Assembly (NCBI GenBank): GCA_015491865.1 | Contig: WFVD01000013.1 | Coordinates: 150,074 to 214,073, forward strand | DNA length: 64,000 nt | Source of the DNA: Gammaproteobacteria bacterium | GTDB taxonomy: Bacteria; Pseudomonadota; Gammaproteobacteria; SZUA-140 | Direction of reading: 5' to 3' | Shown: in pieces, positions 44,282 to 53,118 of the stretch | Layout of the letters: the number at the start of each line of letters is the position of its first letter | Position numbering within the stretch: position 1 is the first letter of the stretch | Notes under the pieces: model-generated | What the model was told of the DNA's origin: nothing | Seen by the model: the letters and a program-made list of their open reading frames with translations, nothing else | Databases searched by the model: none | Translations under genes and position numbers: made by a program

Positions 44282-45229
44282 TCAGCCACCCAGCCGGACG
44301 CCCGCTTTCAGCGCATAGGCGTTTAAAAAATCGCCACTACTAACTGGCCGCCCACCCGGCAACTGCACCTGCAACAGACGGAGAAGCCCCTCCCCTGAGG
44401 CAACATCAATCCCCTCTTTATTCGCATTGACGACCGTACCGGGGGTGAAGTCACGACTATCCCCTGGAAGTGCTATCGCCTGCCAGAGTCTCAGCCGCTG
44501 CCCATCCGGCAGCAGGGTGTAAGCCACCGGCCACGGATTAAAGGCGCTGACCAGACGACAAATCTCAGCCGCTGGGCGGCGCCACTCAACCAGCGCCTCT
44601 TTTTTATCAATTTTGCTGGCATAACAGGTGTCGCTCTCATTCTGCGCCTCACCTACCACTGTGCCATCACTGATATTTGCCAGCGTAGTGAGCACCGCCT
44701 CTGCGCCGAGCACGGCAAGACGATCATGCAATGTCCCACCCGTGTCATCGGGGGTGATCTCACATGGGCGCTTCTCCAGCATCGCGCCGGTATCCAGCCC
44801 TTCATCCATCTGAATAATGGTCACACCGCTTTCTGTGTCACCAGCCATGATCGCACGCTGAATCGGTGCCGCACCGCGCCAGCGCGGCAACAGTGAGGCG
44901 TGGATATTGATGCAGCCCAGACGGGGTGCCTGCAGCACCGCTGGCGGCAGGATCAGTCCGTAAGCGACCACGACCATCACATCCGCATGGTGCGCTCGCA
45001 GCGCTGCCTGCGCCTCTGCATCACGCAGTGTCAGCGGCTGAAAGAGCGCCACATTATGATCTAGTGCCACCTGCTTCACGGGGCCAGCCGTCAGCTTGCG
45101 CCCTCGGCCAGCGGGGCGGTCTGGCTGAGTGTAGACCGCACAAATCTCATGTTCTGATGCTAGCAGCGCACGTAATGCAACTGCAGCAAACTCCGGCGTA
45201 CCGGCAAAAATAATCTTTAGCGGCTTCAA
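44282..45229 (-). CDS. fmt: Methionyl-tRNA formyltransferase
   Basis: This 315-residue enzyme formylates initiator Met-tRNA using 10-formyl-THF. It opens IIFAGTPEFAAVALRALL and has the catalytic Asn-His-Asp set with CINIHASLLPRWRGAAPIQRAI (two runs, about 107-128), DEGLDTGAML, and a C-terminal OB-like RNA-binding domain (about 205-315). It follows def by 37 bp and precedes rsmB by 9 bp. Confidence 0.96.
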   Translation of the reverse strand: MKPLKIIFAGTPEFAAVALRALLASEHEICAVYTQPDRPAGRGRKLTAGPVKQVALDHNVALFQPLTLRDAEAQAALRAHHADVMVVVAYGLILPPAVLQAPRLGCINIHASLLPRWRGAAPIQRAIMAGDTESGVTIIQMDEGLDTGAMLEKRPCEITPDDTGGTLHDRLAVLGAEAVLTTLANISDGTVVGEAQNESDTCYASKIDKKEALVEWRRPAAEICRLVSAFNPWPVAYTLLPDGQRLRLWQAIALPGDSRDFTPGTVVNANKEGIDVASGEGLLRLLQVQLPGGRPVSSGDFLNAYALKAGVRLGG

Positions 45230-45266
45230 TCTCTTCTCTTACTCCCCTTGTCCCCGATGTTAATAT

Positions 45267-45770
45267 CTACATCGAAAAGCGTCGTTGCTTCTCCATCTTT
45301 TTCTGGATCCGTTTCCGTTTTATCTCGCTCAGATAGTCGACAAAGAGCTTCCCGTCGAGGTGATCGATTTCATGCTGGATACAGACCGCCAGCAACCCTT
45401 CCGCCTCTAGCTCAAATGGCTGCCCCTCACGGTCCAGTGCGCGCACTTTTATCCGGCCTGCCCGCTCCACATTTTCGTGAAAGCCCGGCACAGAGAGACA
45501 CCCCTCCTCCATGATCTCGACCCCCTCGTGGGAGATGATCTCCGGGTTCACCAGACAGACCGGTGCATCGCCTTCAGGCGAGGCATCCACCACGACAACC
45601 CGCTGCGCCACATCAACCTGCGGGGCCGCCAAACCAATGCCTGGCGCGGCATACATCGTCTCCAGCATGTCATCAATTAACCGCCGAATCGTCTCATCCA
45701 CTGCGGTAACTGGCGCGGAAACCAGCCGCAAACGTGGATCGGGAAAACGCAAAATGTGAAGAAGTGCCAT
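45267..45770 (-). CDS. def: Peptide deformylase
   Basis: This 167-residue metalloenzyme removes the N-formyl group from new proteins. All three motifs are present: GIGLAAPQ (about 45-52), EGCLSVP (about 90-96; Cys metal ligand) and QHEIDHLDG (about 132-140; His ligands and catalytic Glu). It is the first gene of the def-fmt-rsmB-DUF4390-ntrYX operon and divergent from the LysM gene across a 163 bp gap. Confidence 0.97.
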   Translation of the reverse strand: MALLHILRFPDPRLRLVSAPVTAVDETIRRLIDDMLETMYAAPGIGLAAPQVDVAQRVVVVDASPEGDAPVCLVNPEIISHEGVEIMEEGCLSVPGFHENVERAGRIKVRALDREGQPFELEAEGLLAVCIQHEIDHLDGKLFVDYLSEIKRKRIQKKMEKQRRFSM

Positions 45771-45933
45771 GAACTGTCCGTTAACCTAGGAAATAACTTT
45801 GATTTTAAAGCGACCAAAACGCGTGATGATACAGAATTTTACCCCATTCATGCCATCTAATTGGGGAGTATTAAGGTTTCCGCTAAACTCGGTCGAAAAC
45901 AGGTAGTTGCCATCATTTATGAAAGGGGCTTTC

Positions 45934-46989
45934 ATGTTTAAAGGATATATCTTACCCAGCCTGTTAACGATTGCGCTGTTGTTGCCCTCGTCAGCAACGC
46001 TTGCCGACCGTATCAACCTCAAGGAAGGACACCCGGAGCAGCATGTCGTCGTTAAAGGGGACACGCTCTGGGATATATCGGCAAAATTCCTGCAGGACCC
46101 GTGGCGCTGGCCCGAGATCTGGGAGGTCAACCCTGAACTTGAAAACCCACATCTCATTTATCCAGGGGATATCATCTTTCTCAGCTATGTCGATGGCAAA
46201 CCGGTATTAAAGGTCAACCGAGGAGCGACACAGCGTCGTGGTCACTCAAACACTGTTATTCTCTCCCCTTTCCCGCGCGTCTCCAGGCTGGATCACGCCA
46301 TTCCGACCATCCCTTATGATGCGATACGCCAGTTTCTGGACCACCCCACCATCATGACACCTGAAGAGGTTGAGCACGCAGCCTACATTACCGCCAGCGA
46401 TGAGGGTCGCCTGATCAGCGGGACTGCACATCGCATCTATGTCCGCGGCATCCCTAATACCTATTCAGAGTTTGATATTATTCGCCCCGGAAAACCCTAC
46501 TACAACGATCCAAAGCGGAAAAAAGATATCCTCGGCTATGAGGCGATAAAACTTGCCACCGCTAAAGTAGAGGCATTTGGTGACCCTGCCACCCTGCGAA
46601 TCAAACACTCGGCAAGAGAGGTGCTGGTCGGCGACCGCCTGGTCCCTAGCCGCAGACAGGCCATTAGCCAGAATTTCAAACCCAAAGCACCCTCACAGCA
46701 GGTGAAAGGAGAGATCATCTCGACGCCAGACGGCATCACACGTGTCACTCAATTCCAGATCGCTGTGATCAACATCGGCACCAGCGACGGCCTTAAAACC
46801 GGCAATATTCTCTCCGTTTTTCAACTGGGAGATGTGGTACGCGACCCCATTACCCGAAAAAAGGTTCAACTGCCTGATGAAAAGGCTGGCACCCTGATGG
46901 TGGTACGAACACTGGAGCACTTCAGCTACACCCTGGTGATGGAGGCGTCGCGCGACATTCGCCTCTATGATATGGTGAGAAACCCCTGA
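45934..46989 (+). CDS. LysM peptidoglycan-binding exported protein
   Basis: This 351-residue protein begins at ATG 45934 (GAAAGGGG ribosome-binding site) with a signal peptide (MFKGYILPSLLTIALLLP, cleavage after TLA). The LysM domain follows at about residues 33-80: VVVKGDTLWDISAKFL, WRWPEIWEVNP and HLIYPGDIIFL. The remaining 270 residues form a beta-rich region with AREVLVGDRLVP and IGTSDGLKTGNIL. This is the conserved LysM gene that precedes dprA in gammaproteobacteria; its precise role in the cell wall is not known. In-frame ATGs at 45907 and 45919 exist but give a poorer signal peptide. Confidence 0.92.
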   Translation: MFKGYILPSLLTIALLLPSSATLADRINLKEGHPEQHVVVKGDTLWDISAKFLQDPWRWPEIWEVNPELENPHLIYPGDIIFLSYVDGKPVLKVNRGATQRRGHSNTVILSPFPRVSRLDHAIPTIPYDAIRQFLDHPTIMTPEEVEHAAYITASDEGRLISGTAHRIYVRGIPNTYSEFDIIRPGKPYYNDPKRKKDILGYEAIKLATAKVEAFGDPATLRIKHSAREVLVGDRLVPSRRQAISQNFKPKAPSQQVKGEIISTPDGITRVTQFQIAVINIGTSDGLKTGNILSVFQLGDVVRDPITRKKVQLPDEKAGTLMVVRTLEHFSYTLVMEASRDIRLYDMVRNP

Positions 46990-47066
46990 GCACAAAACAG
47001 GGCTAACCTCACAACCAGGAGAAACGCGAACACGGAACAGTTCGCGCGGCAACATAATCTCGACCT

Positions 47067-48224
47067 ATGGGACCAGAAAAAGGATTTTCTGCGACAGAAG
47101 ATGAGCTCGCCCAGTGGCTGGCACTGCTGCTCACCCCCGGCATTGGCACGCGCCGCTTTCAGGCGCTACTGGCTCGCATCGGCTCCCCGCGTGACATACT
47201 GGGGAGCACCCCCCAGCAACTCATCGCGGCCGGAACTATCCCCGGCAGCATCGCTGCACGTCTCGCCACCCCCGACTGGGAGCAGGTTGAAAAACAGCTG
47301 CGCTGGCAACAGCAATGCGGCAACCATATCATCACCTGCAGAGACCCGCGCTACCCTCTCCTGTTAAAAGCGATTGACGACCCACCGCCGCTCCTCTTTA
47401 TCCAGGGCGATGTCGCGACACTCTCACGACAGCAGATCGCCATCGTCGGCAGCCGGAATCCTGGCCCGGACGGCACTGAAAACACCTTCACCTTCGCACG
47501 AGACCTTAGCCGCAGCGGTTATACCGTCACCAGCGGCCTCGCTCTTGGGGTCGATACCGCCGCCCATCGCGGCGCACTGGTTGCTGACGGCACCACAATT
47601 GCCGTGATGGGCACCGGCCCAGACCATCGCTACCCCCGCAGTAACCGCGTACTGGCCGATCAAATCCTTCAAAATGGTGCGCTCGTAACCGAATTTCCCA
47701 TCGGCACTCCACCGCTCGCCGAAAATTTTCCACGCCGCAACCGCATTATCAGTGGTATGAGCATGGGGGTGCTAGTCACCGAGGCCGCACTGCGTAGCGG
47801 CTCCCTTATCACTGCGCGCAGCGCCCTGGAGCAAGGGCGCGAGGTCTTTGCTATCCCTGGCTCCATCCACAATCCGCTCACCCGAGGGTGCCATGCACTA
47901 CTCCGAGATGGAGCAAAACTCGTTGAAAACACTCAGGATATAATTGAAGAGCTAGGCGCGATCAGACAGGTTGAAAACACCACTGAAGCGCCCACAACCC
48001 ACTCCCTTTTCGCCAGACCACTTGACCACAACGAGCAGAAGGTTTTCGCCCACCTTGGATTCGATCCGAGCTCCATCGACACCCTGGTTGAGCGCACCGG
48101 ATTGACTGCTGAGGAACTTTCCTCCATTCTTCTCGTACTGGAACTACAGAATTACGTAAAAACTACCGCCGGCGGCCACTACCTGCGCAATGGGATCAAA
48201 ACGGGGAACCAAGGACTTATTTGA
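47067..48224 (+). CDS. dprA: DNA-processing protein DprA (Smf)
   Basis: This 385-residue protein is DprA, which loads RecA on incoming single-stranded DNA during transformation. An N-terminal helical region (about 12-65) is followed by the extended Rossmann domain with IAIVGSRNPGPDG (about 126-138), VTSGLALGVDTAAHRGAL and NRIISGMSMGVLVTEAALRSGSL (two runs), then a C-terminal winged helix (about 315-380). It overlaps smg by one base (TGATG). Confidence 0.95.
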   Translation: MGPEKGFSATEDELAQWLALLLTPGIGTRRFQALLARIGSPRDILGSTPQQLIAAGTIPGSIAARLATPDWEQVEKQLRWQQQCGNHIITCRDPRYPLLLKAIDDPPPLLFIQGDVATLSRQQIAIVGSRNPGPDGTENTFTFARDLSRSGYTVTSGLALGVDTAAHRGALVADGTTIAVMGTGPDHRYPRSNRVLADQILQNGALVTEFPIGTPPLAENFPRRNRIISGMSMGVLVTEAALRSGSLITARSALEQGREVFAIPGSIHNPLTRGCHALLRDGAKLVENTQDIIEELGAIRQVENTTEAPTTHSLFARPLDHNEQKVFAHLGFDPSSIDTLVERTGLTAEELSSILLVLELQNYVKTTAGGHYLRNGIKTGNQGLI

Positions 48225-48712
48225 TGAAAGAAAACATGCTGGATGTGCTGATGTATCTCTTCGAGCACTATATTAATGAAGAGTCAGAAGTCAGCCCAGA
48301 CCATGATTCATTAAAGATGCGCCTCGAAGAAGCCGGTTTTTCCCAGGGCGAGATAGGCAAGGCGTTTCGCTGGCTGGAGGATCTGTCAGACCAGCGAGAG
48401 GCGGGGGCGTTTGGATTGAAAGAGATCCTCTCTACCCCGGGCACAATGCGCATCTATAGTGCCGACGAGCTTGAACGGCTCGAGACTGAAAGCCGAGGCT
48501 TCCTGCTTTTTCTCGAACAGACCAATGTCCTGACACCCATCACCCGCGAACTGATCATCGATCGCGCACTGGCACTTGAAACCAGCACCACCGATCTCGA
48601 TGATCTGAAATGGATCGTGTTAATGGTGCTCTTCAATCAGCCGGGGCAGGAGGCTGCCTACAGCTGGGTTGAAGATATCGTCTTCGACGGGATGGAAACC
48701 ACGCTGCACTAA
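48224..48712 (+). CDS. smg: Smg family protein (DUF494)
   Basis: This 162-residue protein matches Smg (DUF494): MKENMLDVLMYLFEHYI at the N-terminus and a C-terminal DLDDLKWIVLMVLFNQPGQE. It is acidic and mostly helical with no catalytic motif. Its function is unknown; it always lies between dprA and topA in gammaproteobacteria, as here. The ATG at 48224 is chosen over the TTG just before it, giving a one-base overlap with dprA. Confidence 0.93.
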   Translation: MKENMLDVLMYLFEHYINEESEVSPDHDSLKMRLEEAGFSQGEIGKAFRWLEDLSDQREAGAFGLKEILSTPGTMRIYSADELERLETESRGFLLFLEQTNVLTPITRELIIDRALALETSTTDLDDLKWIVLMVLFNQPGQEAAYSWVEDIVFDGMETTLH

Positions 48713-48823
48713 AGGCACCGCTAATCACACACGGAGATGTGCCGCTAACCGGAATAAGCTTGCGTCCGGCGCTTTAAATCACATTTACCACTGAGAAATC
48801 ATTATAAAATTCATGGTCTCTGA

Positions 48824-51124
48824 ATGAGCAAAAACCTTGTTATCGTCGAATCACCGGCTAAATCAAAGACACTTAAAAAATACCTGGGAAAGGATTTTGA
48901 GATCCTCGCCTCCTACGGCCATGTGAGAGATCTACTGCCCAAAGAGGGGGCGGTCGACCCTGACAACGACTTTGCGATGAAATACCAGATCATCGAAAAG
49001 AACGCCCGCCATACCGACGCCATCATCAAGGCACTCAAGAAAGCTGACGCCCTCTATCTCGCAACCGATCCGGACAGAGAGGGCGAAGCAATTTCGTGGC
49101 ACCTGCTCGAAATTCTGAAAAAGAAAAAGCTACTCAAAGATAAGCAGGTCTACCGCATCGCCTTCAATGAGATCACGAAAAAGGCAGTTAACGAAGCGGT
49201 CGCCAATCCACGTGAACTCTCGACCGACATGGTCAATGCACAGCAGGCGCGACGTGCGCTCGACTATCTCGTTGGCTTTAATCTCTCACCGCTGCTATGG
49301 AAAAAGATCCGGCGAGGTCTCTCCGCAGGGCGAGTACAGAGCCCGGCGCTGCGCATGATCGCTGAACGTGAAGATGAGATCGAGCGTTTTGAACGGCGCG
49401 AATACTGGACGATGGAGTCCGACCTTAAAGCGAACAAAAAGGATCTCTTCAGCGCAAAACTGACCCACTATAAAGGTGAGAAGCTGGAGCAGTTCAGCAT
49501 CACCGATGAAAAGACGGCGACCAGAGCTCAGAAGGCGATCGACAAGGCGGCCGCAGGCAGGCTGACCGTTGAAAAGGTCGAAAAGAGACAGCGCCGTCGC
49601 AACCCTGCCGCGCCGTTCACCACCTCGACCCTGCAACAGGAGGCGTCACGCAAGATCGGTTTTACCGCCCAGCGCACCATGCGTACTGCACAACAGCTCT
49701 ATGAAGGGATCGATGTCGGTGACGAAGCGATCGGCCTGATCAGCTATATGCGTACCGACTCGGTCAACCTAGCGGCCGAGGCGGTTGAGCAGCTACGCGA
49801 GCTGATCACCGAGCGCTACGGCAAGGAGAACCTGCCGAAAGAGCCAAAAACCTACAGGACAAAATCAAAGAATGCCCAGGAGGCGCATGAGGCGATCCGC
49901 CCAACGGTGATTACACTTGACCCGGAATCGATCAAAGACAAACTCTCCCCCGATCAGTACAAGCTCTATAGTCTGATCTGGAAACGGACTGTTGCCTGCC
50001 AGATGGTACACGCCACCATCAACATGGTCGGCATCGATCTCGCTGCAGGCAAAGGCAATATCTTCCGCGCCACCGGCTCGACTATCGTCAAACCCGGTTT
50101 TATGGCGGTCTATCAGGAGGGGCTGGATGACAGCAAAGAGAATGATGACGATAAACTGCTGCCACCGCTCAAAGAGGGCGATGAAGTCGAACTGCTGGCG
50201 ATACGTCCCGAGCAACATTTCACTGAGCCACCACCACGCTACACTGAAGCGAGCCTGGTAAAGACACTTGAAGAACACGGCATCGGCCGCCCCTCAACTT
50301 ACGCCAGTATCATCTCTACCCTGCAGGCGCGCGACTATGTCGAGCTCGACAAAAAACGCTTTAAGCCAACCGATGTTGGGCGCGTGGTCAATAAATTCCT
50401 GACCGAACACTTTACCCAGTATGTCGATTACAACTTCACCGCGAATCTCGAAGATGAGCTTGATGCGATCTCACGCGGCGAGAAAGAGTGGATTCCGCTG
50501 ATGAGGGATTTCTGGACCCCCTTCAAGGCGCTGGTGGTCGACAAAGAGGTGAGCGTGCAGCGCAAAGATGTCACCCAGGAGGCAATGGACGAAAAGTGTC
50601 CCAAGTGTGAAAAACCGCTCTCGATCCGCCTGGGACGACGAGGCCGCTTTATCGGCTGTACTGCCTTTCCGGAGTGCGACTATACCCGTAACCTCGGCGA
50701 AGATGGCGAAAGCACTGAGCCGGAGAAGGTCGAAGGGCGTAGCTGCCCCGAGTGTGAGTCGGATCTGATCATCCGCCACGGCCGCTACGGCAAGTTTATC
50801 GGTTGCAGCAACTACCCCAAATGCAAACATATCGAACCGATTGAGCAACCGGCCGACACCGAAGTCGAATGCCCCGAGTGTAAACAGGGGACGATCCTGC
50901 AACGCAAATCACGCTACGGTAAGATCTTCTTCTCCTGCAGCCGCTACCCCGACTGCAGCTATGCGATCTGGAACAGGCCGGTCGCGCGCCCCTGTCCCGA
51001 CTGTGGCTGGCCAATTCTGTCGCTGAAGACCACCAAGCGCAGAGGAACAGAGCTGGTCTGCCCACAAAAAGAGTGCGGTTACGCGGCCGCTGCCGATGAA
51101 GAGGGGAACCCGACTAATGAGTAG
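48824..51124 (+). CDS. topA: DNA topoisomerase I
   Basis: This 766-residue type IA topoisomerase relaxes negative supercoils. The TOPRIM domain (about 2-125) shows LVIVESPAKSKTLKKYLG, Asp residues in LATDPDREGEAISWHL (about 84-99), and the active-site Tyr lies in the ISYMRTDS segment (about 309-316). Three or four C4 zinc ribbons (CPKC..CTAFPEC, CPEC..CSNYPKC, CPEC..CSRYPDC, CPDC..CPQKEC) fill residues 590-755. A hairpin at 48758-48778 precedes it in a 111 bp gap with smg. A strong hairpin follows the gene. Confidence 0.97.
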   Translation: MSKNLVIVESPAKSKTLKKYLGKDFEILASYGHVRDLLPKEGAVDPDNDFAMKYQIIEKNARHTDAIIKALKKADALYLATDPDREGEAISWHLLEILKKKKLLKDKQVYRIAFNEITKKAVNEAVANPRELSTDMVNAQQARRALDYLVGFNLSPLLWKKIRRGLSAGRVQSPALRMIAEREDEIERFERREYWTMESDLKANKKDLFSAKLTHYKGEKLEQFSITDEKTATRAQKAIDKAAAGRLTVEKVEKRQRRRNPAAPFTTSTLQQEASRKIGFTAQRTMRTAQQLYEGIDVGDEAIGLISYMRTDSVNLAAEAVEQLRELITERYGKENLPKEPKTYRTKSKNAQEAHEAIRPTVITLDPESIKDKLSPDQYKLYSLIWKRTVACQMVHATINMVGIDLAAGKGNIFRATGSTIVKPGFMAVYQEGLDDSKENDDDKLLPPLKEGDEVELLAIRPEQHFTEPPPRYTEASLVKTLEEHGIGRPSTYASIISTLQARDYVELDKKRFKPTDVGRVVNKFLTEHFTQYVDYNFTANLEDELDAISRGEKEWIPLMRDFWTPFKALVVDKEVSVQRKDVTQEAMDEKCPKCEKPLSIRLGRRGRFIGCTAFPECDYTRNLGEDGESTEPEKVEGRSCPECESDLIIRHGRYGKFIGCSNYPKCKHIEPIEQPADTEVECPECKQGTILQRKSRYGKIFFSCSRYPDCSYAIWNRPVARPCPDCGWPILSLKTTKRRGTELVCPQKECGYAAAADEEGNPTNE

Positions 51125-51142
51125 TAAACGCTAAAATAGTGA

Positions 51143-51172
51143 CTGGTTCCCACGCTCCCGTGTGGGAACCAG
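51143..51172. terminator. Strong palindrome between topA and cysB (bidirectional terminator or REP-like)
   Basis: CTGGTTCCCAC and GTGGGAACCAG form a perfect 11 bp stem with an 8-base loop, lying between the convergent ends of topA and the cysB-like gene. There is no T-tract. The GGTTCCCACGC..GTGGGAACC core resembles a palindrome I have seen repeated across gammaproteobacterial genomes, so it may be an extragenic repeat that also ends both transcripts. Confidence 0.75.
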
Positions 51173-51177
51173 CCATC

Positions 51178-52092
51178 TCACATCACCGCATCCACCGCCT
51201 TCCGATCCAGATGCGGTGCGAACATCTCAATAAACGCATAGTGAAAACCGCGCAGGTAGCTACCACGGCGAATCCCGATCCTCGTGGTGCTCGCTTCAAA
51301 CAGGTGCGCCGCATCGACCACCCCGAGCGCGCTGTCACGCTCGGGGTCATAGGCCATTGAGGCCAGCAACCCAACCCCCAAGCCCAGCTTGACATAGATC
51401 TTGATCACATCGGCATCGAGCGCCGTCAGCACCATATTGGGGCGCAGCCCAGCCGCCTCAAATGCACGGTTGATCTTGGTGCGCCCGGCATAGGCAAAAT
51501 CATAGGTGACAATTGGGTAGCTGGCGATCGCTGCCAGTGTCAACGGCTCACACGCTAGAATCGGGTGCCCCAGTGGTGCAATCACGCTGCGATTCCACTG
51601 ATAGCAAGGCATCATCGCCAGCGTCTCATCAAGGTCGATCCCCTCGGTGGCGATTGCAATGTCGGCTACCCCGGAGGCGGCGAGCTGTGCAATCTGGGTC
51701 GGACTCCCCTGGTGCAGATGCAGCCGCACATTGGGATAGCGCTCAGTGAAGCGTTTAATCACCGGCGGCAGCGCATAGCAGGCCTGGGTGTGAGTGGTGG
51801 CGATCGAGAGGCTACCGCTCGCCTCATGGGTAAATTCAAAACCAACCTGCTTGATATGCTCCAGCTCGCGCAACACCCGTTCGGCCATCGCCAGTACCGC
51901 ACGCCCGGGCTGGGTGACGCCGACCAACCGTTTGCCGTTGCGCTCAAAGATCTGCACATTCAGCTCCTCTTCAAGCTGGCGAATCTGCTGGCTCACCCCC
52001 GGCTGTGCGGTGTGTAACACCTCGGCCGCGCTTGAGATGTTGAGTCCACAGCGCTCCACTTCACGGATATAGCGTAACTGTTGAAAATTCAT
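51178..52092 (-). CDS. cysB: CysB-family LysR transcriptional regulator
   Basis: This 304-residue LysR regulator closely resembles CysB: winged helix with MNFQQLRYIREVERCGLNIS and SAAEVLHTAQPGVSQQIRQL (about 1-40), and an inducer-binding domain with SIATTHTQACYALPPVI (about 95-111) and IATEGIDL. CysB activates cysteine/sulfate-assimilation genes with O-acetylserine as signal. It is shorter than E. coli CysB (324) at the C-terminus. It is divergent from the exporter-reductase-cysH cluster, its probable targets. Confidence 0.94.
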   Translation of the reverse strand: MNFQQLRYIREVERCGLNISSAAEVLHTAQPGVSQQIRQLEEELNVQIFERNGKRLVGVTQPGRAVLAMAERVLRELEHIKQVGFEFTHEASGSLSIATTHTQACYALPPVIKRFTERYPNVRLHLHQGSPTQIAQLAASGVADIAIATEGIDLDETLAMMPCYQWNRSVIAPLGHPILACEPLTLAAIASYPIVTYDFAYAGRTKINRAFEAAGLRPNMVLTALDADVIKIYVKLGLGVGLLASMAYDPERDSALGVVDAAHLFEASTTRIGIRRGSYLRGFHYAFIEMFAPHLDRKAVDAVM

Positions 52093-52263
52093 GGCACCTC
52101 CCCGTTCACCACTCGCCCTTTATAACCAATAATTCTATAGATAGCATTATTTATTATTATTGATAATATTGATCTATGCTAGAATCGCTACCCCTGAAAT
52201 TACCGAACAACGCTAAGAAGCCTTAAAAATCACCTGGTTAGAACTGGCACCGGACAAAATACT
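52093..52263. promoter_or_regulatory. Divergent cysB / tauE promoter region
   Basis: This 171 bp gap separates cysB (minus) from the exporter gene (plus) and contains an AT-rich block with TTATTATTATTGATAATATTG (52148-52172 or so) and a TAGAAT (52180-52185) that could be a -10 for the plus strand. CysB-type sites are AT-rich and poorly conserved, so one is likely here but cannot be pinned down. Confidence 0.45.
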
Positions 52264-53049
52264 GTGGAATTCATCTATATCATCTCGGGATTCGCCGTTG
52301 GCGTGCTCGTCGGTCTCACCGGCGTTGGCGGCGGCTCACTGATGACCCCGTTGATGATCTTCGCCTTTAATGTGCAGCCGATTGTCGCCGTCGGCACCGA
52401 CCTGCTGTTTGCAGCGATCACCAAAACCGGCGGCATCATCTCTCACAACCGCCGCGGCACCATCTGCTGGAATATCGTCGGCTGGATGTCGCTTGGCAGC
52501 CTGCCCACGGCGGTGGTCACGGTTTACGTGCTGGACATGGTGCGCACAACCAATCCCGATTTCCACATCGACGCATTCGTAAACACCCTGCTCGGGGTTG
52601 CTCTGATCTTGACCGCGCTCGCACTTTATCTCAAAAACCACATCCACGACAGCGGGCAAACCATTAAAAAACTGCTGCCAAACTGGAAACAGTGGCGTAC
52701 ACCCGTTACCATACTGGCCGGCGTGTTGCTGGGAATCCTGGTACCTATTACTTCTATCGGCGCAGGGGCGTTTGGCGCGGCGATATTGCTCTTTTTATAC
52801 CCATCGCTGCCCACCATGCGCGTTGTCGGAACAGACCTCGCACATGCGGTACCACTCACTGCACTCGCCGGCATGGGGCATATGCAGATGGGCACCGTTG
52901 ATTTCACGCTGCTGGGCTATCTGTTAATCGGCTCACTGCCCGGGATCTATGTCGGCAGCCACGCCAGCACCGTCATCCCGGAAAAAGTGATGCGCCCGAT
53001 CCTTGCAACCATGTTGCTACTGATCGGGCTAAAATTTGTCGTCTCCTGA
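52264..53049 (+). CDS. TauE/SafE-family sulfite/organosulfur exporter
   Basis: This 261-residue membrane protein has about eight helices in two repeats, each with a glycine-rich opening: FAVGVLVGLTGVGGGSLMTP (about 9-28) and LLGILVPITSIGAGAFGAAI (about 155-174). The TauE/SafE family exports sulfite, sulfoacetate or related anions. Start GTG at 52264 gives the usual length; the ribosome-binding site is weak. It is followed by siroheme reductase and cysH genes, so sulfite export to avoid toxicity, or a thiosulfate/sulfate role, is plausible. Confidence 0.9.
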   Translation: MEFIYIISGFAVGVLVGLTGVGGGSLMTPLMIFAFNVQPIVAVGTDLLFAAITKTGGIISHNRRGTICWNIVGWMSLGSLPTAVVTVYVLDMVRTTNPDFHIDAFVNTLLGVALILTALALYLKNHIHDSGQTIKKLLPNWKQWRTPVTILAGVLLGILVPITSIGAGAFGAAILLFLYPSLPTMRVVGTDLAHAVPLTALAGMGHMQMGTVDFTLLGYLLIGSLPGIYVGSHASTVIPEKVMRPILATMLLLIGLKFVVS

Positions 53050-53118
53050 TAAACAGAGACCGTACTTTAAAGAACCAAAAACATTATCGCCCGTAAAATC
53101 AGGGCAGGAGAAGAAGTG

